DNA of 41,829 nucleotides from Candidatus Nomurabacteria bacterium (GTDB lineage: Bacteria > Patescibacteriota > Minisyncoccia > Phycocordibacterales > UBA9973), in assembly GCA_029288725.1 (NCBI GenBank), contig JARIGS010000016.1, forward strand, positions 1 to 41,829, read 5' to 3'. The notes beneath the pieces were generated by a model that ran no database searches, was not told the origin of the DNA, and was given only the letters and a program-made list of their open reading frames with translations. This document shows positions 35,402-41,829 of the stretch, piece by piece; the first letter of the stretch is position 1, and each line of letters opens with the position of its first letter. A program made the translations under genes and the position numbers.

Positions 35402-36109
35402 ATGAATCTCGAAGAATTTGCTGTTACATTTGCGTCAGACCTTGCTACAAACAGCACAGAGCTACTGATATGGTCGCAGCTGCCCATTCATGTGCAGGTA
35501 ATGTACGTTTTATGCAAAACGCTATATGGTGGCATCGTCTCTCTTCGAAAGAAGCGTTCGAACGACTTCTTTGCCGCTATTGCTGAACATGCTGACAAGT
35601 TTACAAGTGTGATTTTGAACAATGAGCAGGTGCAAGATGCTTTCATGCTGGTGTTTCAGCAGTACATTACGGAACGAAATGAACAGAAGCGAAAGGCCAT
35701 CTTCAATATCTTGCTAGGCTTCATAAGTGAGGAAGACAAAGAAAATTTCGAGCTTGAAAAGATGGCGAGCGTGTTGAGGTTGGTATCAGTAGAAGACATA
35801 GAAGTCGTTAGAATCTGGGTCGATGGAGGTGTTGAGGATTGGCTTCGTAGCCAGGGCATATATCAAGAAAATCAAATTGAGGCGCAGGCAAAACGTGGCT
35901 TGAATCCGATGCAGTATGGAGACCTTATACTGTCGCAGATGAGGGGAATGGTTCAGTTCAGTGATAAGCAGTATACGTTTGAGAAATTGAACTACCTTGT
36001 AGGCATTGGATTATTATCAGAAGACATTGGCACTTCGTTTGAGGGTAATGGTGATTTTGCAATATCTACCTTTGGTAAAAAGTTCCTTAGGTATATTCAA
36101 GAACTATAG
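35402..36109 (+). CDS. hypothetical alpha-helical protein
   Basis: 235-aa ORF in an accessory region with downstream genes in the same orientation. Confidence 0.65.
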   Translation: MNLEEFAVTFASDLATNSTELLIWSQLPIHVQVMYVLCKTLYGGIVSLRKKRSNDFFAAIAEHADKFTSVILNNEQVQDAFMLVFQQYITERNEQKRKAIFNILLGFISEEDKENFELEKMASVLRLVSVEDIEVVRIWVDGGVEDWLRSQGIYQENQIEAQAKRGLNPMQYGDLILSQMRGMVQFSDKQYTFEKLNYLVGIGLLSEDIGTSFEGNGDFAISTFGKKFLRYIQEL

Positions 36110-36145
36110 AATGACTTTTCAGTTCCAAACTGATACAGTTTCAGC

Positions 36146-36616
36146 ATGGACATACACATTCGAAAGGCAACCGAAAGCGACACCAGTGCTATTACCGAAC
36201 TGAATTTGCTGATAGCAGACCACCATGCCGACATAGATGGCTTCTACGCTCGTGGGGAGGAGGTGAACAAAACGTTCCCAGCCTTCCTTAGCGAGGACTT
36301 GGCAAAGGAGACGTCTTTGAACCTTGTTGCTGAAACTGACGGTAAAATCGTCGGCTGGTTCTCTGGCTCTATCAAGCGTGACGTGCCCCACCTGTCGGAA
36401 AAGGTCTTTGCCCATATTGGTAGTGCCATCATTCTCCCAGAATACCGAGGCAGGGGCATCGCAAGACTGATGTTCCAGGAAATGGTTGCCTGGTTCAAGG
36501 AAAAGGGTGCCAAGGTCGTAGACCTGTCGGTCGATGCCCGCAACCCAGAGGGTCTGCGTGCCTGGGAGGGTCTTGGCTTCAAGGAATATGCCAAGAAGAT
36601 GAAGATGGAGATTTAA
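36146..36616 (+). CDS. GNAT-family N-acetyltransferase
   Basis: IRKATESDTSAITEL; AIILPEYRGRGIARLMFQEMVAWFKEKGAKVVDLSVDARNPEGLRAWEGLGF. Confidence 0.9.
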   Translation: MDIHIRKATESDTSAITELNLLIADHHADIDGFYARGEEVNKTFPAFLSEDLAKETSLNLVAETDGKIVGWFSGSIKRDVPHLSEKVFAHIGSAIILPEYRGRGIARLMFQEMVAWFKEKGAKVVDLSVDARNPEGLRAWEGLGFKEYAKKMKMEI

Positions 36617-36637
36617 GCATAGAAAATAGTTAGTATT

Positions 36638-37090
36638 ATGACCGACTACCAAATCATAGAAATCAGTGATAGCAATATCGACAATCTACAGCCGCTTGCA
36701 GACGAGGCTTTAGCCGATGGGGACAAGTTCATTCAGAAGACCATTGACGAATGGAAGGGCGGGGCAAACACCTTTTCAAAAAATGGGGAGAAGTTCTGGG
36801 CACTGGTTATTGGCGATGAGTACATTGCCTGCGGTGGTCTTAACCAAGACCCGTATACTGAGGACAAGACAGTGGGACGTGTCCGACACGTTTATGTACT
36901 CAAAAAATACAGGGGGCAAGGCTATTCAAAAGTCATTCTCAACCTGATTATGGAGCAGGCTAAGAAGTATTTTCACTCATTGCGGCTTTCCACATACAAT
37001 CCAGTTGCCGCTTCGCTATACCAGTCGCTCGGCTTTGAGAAGGTTGATGAGTACAAGGCAAATTACATAATCAGGAACCTAAATAACTAA
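36638..37090 (+). CDS. GNAT-family N-acetyltransferase
   Basis: VRHVYVLKKYRGQGYSKVILNLIMEQAKKYFHSLRLSTYNPVAASLYQSLGFEKV. Confidence 0.9.
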   Translation: MTDYQIIEISDSNIDNLQPLADEALADGDKFIQKTIDEWKGGANTFSKNGEKFWALVIGDEYIACGGLNQDPYTEDKTVGRVRHVYVLKKYRGQGYSKVILNLIMEQAKKYFHSLRLSTYNPVAASLYQSLGFEKVDEYKANYIIRNLNN

Positions 37091-37238
37091 AGAAGCAGTA
37101 TTACCAGCTTCTCACAAATGCGAACTTTTGTAGGTCAGAAATGGTCATTAAGTTGGTTCTAACTTCGTCCAGTGCCCACAGCAAATAAAAAAGACTGTTT
37201 ATTAAACAGTCCTTGATAGAGAAAATAAATTATTCATC

Positions 37239-37622
37239 CTAAGAGTTTGCGAATGGATCAGTGAAGGTATGTTCAGGAAAATGGAATACCAGACACTTGA
37301 TGTTTAACTCTTTGAGCATGTCTTTGATTTTGAAAAACGTAACATCGTCTACTATAACTAATTCAAGATTGCTCTTGTCGAAAGAAAAGATCTTTTGAGT
37401 TTGAGCATTTATAGAAGTTCTAGTACTAAATGCAATTGTTTTGTACTTTGATAGGTCATAGTCATTTCGTGAATAAAGATTTTCTTCATGCTTGAACGGT
37501 ACTCCATCTGATTCAAAAATAAATTCCATCGCAAGTTCAAATTGCTCCATGTGTGTTCCGTTGCAAATTGCAACAGGGTATTTGATCCTTTCGAAAAAGT
37601 CTCCTAGCCAGGTTGTCTGCAT
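37239..37622 (-). CDS. hypothetical protein
   Basis: 127-aa ORF with plausible composition; no family recognised. Confidence 0.5.
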   Translation of the reverse strand: MQTTWLGDFFERIKYPVAICNGTHMEQFELAMEFIFESDGVPFKHEENLYSRNDYDLSKYKTIAFSTRTSINAQTQKIFSFDKSNLELVIVDDVTFFKIKDMLKELNIKCLVFHFPEHTFTDPFANS

Positions 37623-37706
37623 ATTGTAAGTTTTTCTGAATACTACGTATTAATGACTGTTTGTCAATATTAAAGTTCCAACATCGACCCAAACTGCCAA
37701 CAAATG

Positions 37707-37743
37707 AAAAAGGGCGTTCGCATGCGAACGCCCTTTGGTTTTT
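37707..37743. terminator. Rho-independent terminator
   Basis: aaaaagggcgttcgcatgcgaacgccctttggttttt. Confidence 0.9.
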
Positions 37744-38051
37744 TAGCCCATCTCGGGAAATAAAATATTCTTAATAGTAAAAAATTTTCCCTTGTACAAA
37801 GAATGCAACAATCCGGCAACGCATGCCAAGAGGTAGATACCAATTATCCAATGGCCCAAGTAAAATAAAGGCAAAGGTAGGGCTACTAGCAAAAGCAGGA
37901 GCGCTATTCTCAAACAGACAATAATTAGATACAAAACTGCACAGAGAGCAAGAATAATTGCTACGGGATACAGTATGAAGAGAGCTAATAGTGTTGCTCC
38001 CGCTATTAGGCCAGCGCCTAAGAGGTTGTTTCTTGAAAATATCCTTTTCAT
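37743..38051 (-). CDS. small multi-pass membrane protein
   Basis: 102-aa strongly hydrophobic ORF next to a terminator. Confidence 0.6.
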   Translation of the reverse strand: MKRIFSRNNLLGAGLIAGATLLALFILYPVAIILALCAVLYLIIVCLRIALLLLLVALPLPLFYLGHWIIGIYLLACVAGLLHSLYKGKFFTIKNILFPEMG

Positions 38052-38162
38052 GTTTTAAGGTTTTTCTTTACAATACTTTATTATCGGATTCTGTCAATAT
38101 ATTTCTAGCTGTAATCTCCGTCATTCTTTCGAGTATCTTATTTCCGCGGTATACTAGGCTTG

Positions 38163-38675
38163 ATGAAGAAAACCATTACTCCAAAGGAATACGTGCACAA
38201 GACCATGAAATCTCCGGTAGGGATGCTGACATTGGTGGCAAGCGACAAGGGGTTGGCGGCTATTTTGTGGGAGAAGGAAAAACCAGGACGGGTGAAGATT
38301 GTCATAGGGAAAGAAAATAAGAAGCACCCAATACTGATGGAGGCGGAAAAACAATTGAAGGAATATTTTGCGAAGCAGCGTCAGAAGTTTGATCTGCCGT
38401 TGGATTTCAACGGAACAGATTTTCAGAAGAAGGTCTGGAAGGCATTGCTTAACATTCCGTTTGGGCAGACCGTCAGCTATGGAGCAATTGCAAAGAAAAT
38501 CGGTACCCCTACGGCAGTTCGTGCCGTTGGTGCCGCCAATGGCAAGAACCCCATTTCAATCATTGCAGCCTGTCATCGCGTCATCGGTTCCTCCGGCAAG
38601 CTCACCGGCTATGCTGGTGGCATGGAAAACAAAGTTCTCTTGTTGGAGTTGGAAGGAGGAAGCTTCAATAAATAG
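38163..38675 (+). CDS. ogt: methylated-DNA--protein-cysteine S-methyltransferase
   Basis: DFQKKVWKALLNIPFGQTVSYGAIAKKIGTPTAVRAVGAANGKNPISIIAACHRVIGSSGKLTGYAGG. Confidence 0.93.
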   Translation: MKKTITPKEYVHKTMKSPVGMLTLVASDKGLAAILWEKEKPGRVKIVIGKENKKHPILMEAEKQLKEYFAKQRQKFDLPLDFNGTDFQKKVWKALLNIPFGQTVSYGAIAKKIGTPTAVRAVGAANGKNPISIIAACHRVIGSSGKLTGYAGGMENKVLLLELEGGSFNK

Positions 38676-38676
38676 A

Positions 38677-38706
38677 AAGGCCCCACCGTAGGTGGGGCCT
38701 TTCTTA
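38677..38706. terminator. Rho-independent terminator
   Basis: aaaggccccacc gta ggtggggccttt. Confidence 0.92.
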
Positions 38707-38817
38707 TTACTTCTTCTTTGCGGCAAGCATTTCACGCTTGATCGCTAGACGCTTTGCGGTCTTGTGCGACTTGTTTGATTTTGGGTGAACACCCAGGGTT
38801 TTGTCTCGTTTTGCCAT
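38707..38817 (-). CDS. 36-aa very basic small protein absent from the ORF track
   Basis: Reverse-strand reading MAKRDKTLGVHPKSNKSHKTAKRLAIKREMLAAKKK*; flanked by terminator and intergenic AT-rich DNA. Confidence 0.6.
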   Translation of the reverse strand: MAKRDKTLGVHPKSNKSHKTAKRLAIKREMLAAKKK

Positions 38818-38908
38818 GGAAATAGGTTATCTTAATAAGATAGGGACAGTATACAGTAAAAGCTTAAAAAATCCACCAGAGAAATAGCAAAGAAATAATA
38901 GAGCAAAC

Positions 38909-38933
38909 AAAAACCATCCCGTCGGGATGGTTT
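38909..38933. terminator. terminator-like palindrome
   Basis: aaaccatcccgtcgggatggttt. Confidence 0.7.
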
Positions 38934-38949
38934 CCAGTAGCGCCATTCA

Positions 38950-39447
38950 TCATGCAACTGCCTTTGAAGTTTCTTCAATAACGGCAGTATCAAATGGAAA
39001 TTTTTGATGAATAATCTGCAATAACGCCTGATGAGCTTTTTCGTGGTTAGTGAACAAATTCATGTAATTGGCCAATCCTGCCGTATCAAGTTTTAAGTCA
39101 CCAATTTCATGGAACTCTTTTACCCAGGGATTGGTTTCATTGGCTGACAGAGGATATTTGTACACTAAAATGGAAATTATTTTTTTAGGGTTTTTATCCC
39201 TTATATTTCCAACGTGTAAGATAAGGCAGGATTTGTAATATCCGCCGTCGCCATCCCTGCTGTATCCAGACAGAGTGTGACTCAATTCGATACTGCTCCC
39301 AGGGGCATCTTTATCAGCCATGGCGATATCAAAAAATTTCTCCAGCATGTCTTCGTTTCGTGTAAAGATGTTCGATAATACTTTATCCGACAATGTTTGC
39401 CTTTCCAAGTATTCAAAAACTTCGATTGCTTGTTGTTCCGGGCTCAT
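38950..39447 (-). CDS. hypothetical protein
   Basis: 165-aa ORF with downstream hairpin. Confidence 0.6.
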   Translation of the reverse strand: MSPEQQAIEVFEYLERQTLSDKVLSNIFTRNEDMLEKFFDIAMADKDAPGSSIELSHTLSGYSRDGDGGYYKSCLILHVGNIRDKNPKKIISILVYKYPLSANETNPWVKEFHEIGDLKLDTAGLANYMNLFTNHEKAHQALLQIIHQKFPFDTAVIEETSKAVA

Positions 39448-39520
39448 AGTTTTTTAATTTAGAGGTTTTTCTTAATCCTACTCCTCCCAAAAAATTCGTC
39501 AAATAGGCTATACTGACCGC

Positions 39521-39835
39521 ATGACATTTAGTGAGCGAGTGGTACGGCTGGCATTGATGGTGCCTCCAGGCAAGGTCACGACCTATGGGCGCATTGCCAT
39601 AGCGGCTGGCGGGGGAGCGATGGCATCGCAGAGCGTGACTGCCATCCTTGGTAAGGCTTATCTAGCCGGACAAAGAGATATTCCTTTCCATCGGATTGTC
39701 TATGCCGACGGCCGGGTGTGGATCGACGATGCCCATCGTGCCAAACGATTGAAGCTGTACAAGGAAGAGGGTATTGTACTTGATGCAAAGGGATTCATTG
39801 TTGATTTTCGTGACAAGCTCTTTGAATTCATCTAG
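39521..39835 (+). CDS. alkyltransferase-like (ATL) protein, MGMT DNA-binding fold without the acceptor Cys
   Basis: PPGKVTTYGRIAIAAGGGAMASQSVTAILGKAYLAGQRDIPFHRIVYADGRVW; PCHR replaced by PFHR. Confidence 0.87.
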   Translation: MTFSERVVRLALMVPPGKVTTYGRIAIAAGGGAMASQSVTAILGKAYLAGQRDIPFHRIVYADGRVWIDDAHRAKRLKLYKEEGIVLDAKGFIVDFRDKLFEFI

Positions 39836-39906
39836 CTATTGCAAAACGGTTCAGACAGGTATAGAGTTTGAGGAAACCAATTCGTTCACTCTAAATTGTA
39901 GATCGT

Positions 39907-40119
39907 ATGAACATACTTAAGGTTACTACTCTGCTGGTCATATTGGCCATATCGTGGGCATTTTCCCTTGTGCTCGTATTATTGTTCACCGGCTCACTTT
40001 CTTCATTTTTACCCTATTACTTAAAAGGCCTTGCATGCATTGCAACAATGGTGCTTATGATAGCCCTGTATTGCATGGATCAGCCCATGCTCAAAAATTA
40101 TAAAAGGAAGGAAGCATAA
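39907..40119 (+). CDS. small membrane protein
   Basis: 70-aa ORF with two hydrophobic helices; followed by a palindromic terminator. Confidence 0.5.
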   Translation: MNILKVTTLLVILAISWAFSLVLVLLFTGSLSSFLPYYLKGLACIATMVLMIALYCMDQPMLKNYKRKEA

Positions 40120-40138
40120 GTCTGCATCTTTTTTAATA

Positions 40139-40170
40139 AAGGTCATTCATCATGATGAATGACCTTTTTA
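40139..40170 (+). terminator. Rho-independent terminator
   Basis: aaggtcattcatcatgatgaatgaccttttta. Confidence 0.9.
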
Positions 40171-40209
40171 TTTTTTGTTCATCATTCTGAAGAGTGGTAT
40201 CATATCACT

Positions 40210-41577
40210 ATGAGCGAAAGCGATCTTGAGAACATTGTCGCGATGCCAGCCGAACTGTTAGAGGCCGGTGTTGAAAAGGCGACACTCCTGGAAAAGGAAA
40301 TTATCAATAAGAAACCATTCACGGTCGCAAAAGAATACTGGAACAATCTTGGTCCTGGTCTTACTACCGGTGCTTCTGATGATGACCCTTCCGGTATTGC
40401 AACTTATTCACAGACCGGTGCCCAGTACGGCACCCAGCTACTCTGGCTGTCACTGTTCACGTTTCCATTAATGGCCGTAGTCCAGGAAATGTGTGCTCGC
40501 ATCGGCATGGTCAGCGGTCGGGGATTGGCAGCGAATATCCGCCTGCATTATTCCAAGACGATACTGTATATCGCTACCTTTTTTCTTGTTGCAGCAAACG
40601 TCTTTAATATCGGCGCCGACTTGGGAGCGATGGCCCAGGGTGCCCGATTGCTGTCACCGCAGCTGAGCTTCGGATTACTCGTCATTGGCTTCGGTGTGCT
40701 CAGCTTGTTACTGCAGATTTTCACGACCTATGCCCGCTATGCTAAGTACCTCAAATACCTGGCATTAGTATTGTTGTCATACGTCTTCTCATCACTCTTC
40801 ATCAACCTGCACTGGCATGTCGTGCTCTTTCATACCTTTGTACCGTCACTCAATTTCTCCCGCCAGCAGCTCTTCCTGATCTGTGCCATTCTCGGTACAA
40901 CCATTTCGCCGTACCTTTTCTTCTGGCAGACTTCCCAGGAAGTGGAAGAGGAAATCCTAAAAGGCGAGCAGACTATCAGTGAGCGACAGCACGCTGTTCG
41001 TTCTCGCGATATCAAAAGCATGCGGGCCGATGTCTGGACCGGCATGTTCGTATCAAATGTTGTGATGTTCTTCATCATTGCCGTTTGCGGAGCGACGCTG
41101 TACACCCACGGTATCACTAACATCACCAGCGCTGCTGATGCTGCTACGGCACTGAAGCCATTTGCAGGAAACCTTGCCTACGTACTGTTTGCAATCGGCA
41201 TCATGGGCACTGGTATGCTTGCTATTCCGGTCCTGGCTGGCGCATCATCGTATGCCGTGTCTGAAAGCATGGGCTGGAAGTTCGGTCTGTACCGCAAGTT
41301 AAAAAATGCCTACGCATTCTATGGCGTTATTATCCTAGCCATGATTGTCGGTATCGGTCTGAACTTTATTGGTCTTGATCCGATCAAGGCATTGATCTAT
41401 TCTGCCGTGGGAAATGGCCTTGTGGCGCCAATCATTCTCTTCTTTGTCGTCCAGCTTAGTAGCAACAAGGACATCATGGGCAAATACGTAAACAAGCGGC
41501 ACATTACCTGGCTCGGCTGGCTCATCACTGCGGTAATGGCAGTAGCAGGGATAGCGGTGATTGTATCGTTGTTCTAG
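40210..41577 (+). CDS. NRAMP/SLC11-superfamily metal transporter, NRMT-like
   Basis: LGPGLTTGASDDDPSGIATYSQTGAQYG at TM1 and GTTISPYLFFWQTSQEVEEE at TM6; multiple TM helices; start moved to 40210. Confidence 0.88.
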   Translation: MSESDLENIVAMPAELLEAGVEKATLLEKEIINKKPFTVAKEYWNNLGPGLTTGASDDDPSGIATYSQTGAQYGTQLLWLSLFTFPLMAVVQEMCARIGMVSGRGLAANIRLHYSKTILYIATFFLVAANVFNIGADLGAMAQGARLLSPQLSFGLLVIGFGVLSLLLQIFTTYARYAKYLKYLALVLLSYVFSSLFINLHWHVVLFHTFVPSLNFSRQQLFLICAILGTTISPYLFFWQTSQEVEEEILKGEQTISERQHAVRSRDIKSMRADVWTGMFVSNVVMFFIIAVCGATLYTHGITNITSAADAATALKPFAGNLAYVLFAIGIMGTGMLAIPVLAGASSYAVSESMGWKFGLYRKLKNAYAFYGVIILAMIVGIGLNFIGLDPIKALIYSAVGNGLVAPIILFFVVQLSSNKDIMGKYVNKRHITWLGWLITAVMAVAGIAVIVSLF

Positions 41578-41635
41578 GGCGTTGCAAAAATAAATCCTTA
41601 TAGTAGAATGGTCTTACTTCTTTTGAAGTAGCCCA

Positions 41636-41829
41636 CATGGGCCCTTAGCTCAGCTGGTAGAGCAGTGCTTTTGCAAAGCAAAGGTCAGGAGTTCGAATCT
41701 CCTAGGGTCCACAAAGAAAAAACCATTATCAGGAGATAATGGTTTTTTCTTTGTGGACCCTAGGAGATTCGAACTCCTGACCTTTGCTTTGCAAAAGCAC
41801 TGCTCTACCAGCTGAGCTAAGGGCCCATG
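41636..41829. repeat. perfect inverted repeat (95-nt arms, 4-nt centre) ending exactly at the contig terminus
   Basis: 41735-41829 is the exact reverse complement of 41636-41730; centre agga at 41731-41734. Confidence 0.95.
41639..41711 (+). tRNA. tRNA-Ala (TGC)
   Basis: Acceptor gggccct/agggtcc; anticodon arm tgctt-ttGCaaa context reading tTGCa; T-arm ggagttcgaatctcc. Confidence 0.93.

Larger units (their letters stand above)
28072..37230. mobile_element. putative integrative element/genomic island at tRNA-Gln; right boundary not determined
   Basis: tRNA-abutting serine recombinase, excisionase-like HTH, tyrosine recombinase, accessory hypotheticals and GNATs; core-like genes resume after ~37.7 kb. 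Confidence 0.55.

Noticed and set aside
36119-36652. 177-aa - ORF opposite the first GNAT gene
   Set aside because: GNAT motifs are clear on the + strand; this is an antisense shadow.
28200-37162. 11-nt direct repeat ttggttctaac at ~28201 and ~37152 as possible att sites of the island
   Set aside because: Too short and inside the recombinase gene rather than at the tRNA junction; chance match cannot be excluded, so the right boundary is left open.
1-41829. CRISPR array, cas genes or rRNA genes
   Set aside because: No regularly spaced direct repeats, Cas-like ORFs or rRNA signature sequence noticed.
41735-41829. Second tRNA-Ala gene on the - strand
   Set aside because: Sequence is an exact reverse complement ending at the contig edge, so more likely a fold-back artefact; not annotated as an independent gene.

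Overview
This 41.8-kb contig looks like a Patescibacteria/CPR (Parcubacteria-type) chromosome fragment; that assignment is inferred from gene content and protein style, not tested. Most of it is compact housekeeping DNA: ychF, tsaC, rpmG, mpg, miaA, parB, relA/spoT, topA, dprA, serS, ftsQ-like, dus, dnaX, a family-4-like UDG, an ECF sigma factor with a DUF5667-like partner, a TraD/VirB4-like ATPase, VanX-like dipeptidase, an NRAMP-family transporter, ogt plus an alkyltransferase-like paralogue, and tRNA-Trp, -Leu, -Gln and -Ala. An accessory island starts at tRNA-Gln (~28.07 kb) and extends to roughly 33-37.7 kb. It carries a large serine recombinase whose C-terminus is encoded antisense inside the tRNA, an excisionase-like HTH protein, a tyrosine recombinase, several uncharacterised proteins and two GNATs. 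Strongest unexplained signals: (1) a 171-nt intergenic structure (8136-8306) of two different perfect 20-bp hairpins whose loops share a perfect 21-nt complementarity; (2) a promoter-to-terminator structured RNA candidate with a possible pseudoknot (~33185-33336) in the island; (3) short GC-rich palindromic elements apparently inserted in frame in ychF, miaA, dprA and dus, plus one beside tRNA-Trp; (4) conserved-fold proteins lacking signature residues (Cys-less MsrA, J-domain without HPD, DnaX without its Zn module, PFHR alkyltransferase-like protein, UDG with altered Fe-S ligands); (5) a recurrent TATA(C/G)T-N6-9-ATG arrangement suggesting leaderless transcription. Both contig ends look artefactual: a Tn5/Nextera mosaic end at 1-19 and a perfect fold-back palindrome around tRNA-Ala at 41636-41829. 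All family calls were made by eye from sequence; no searches were run.
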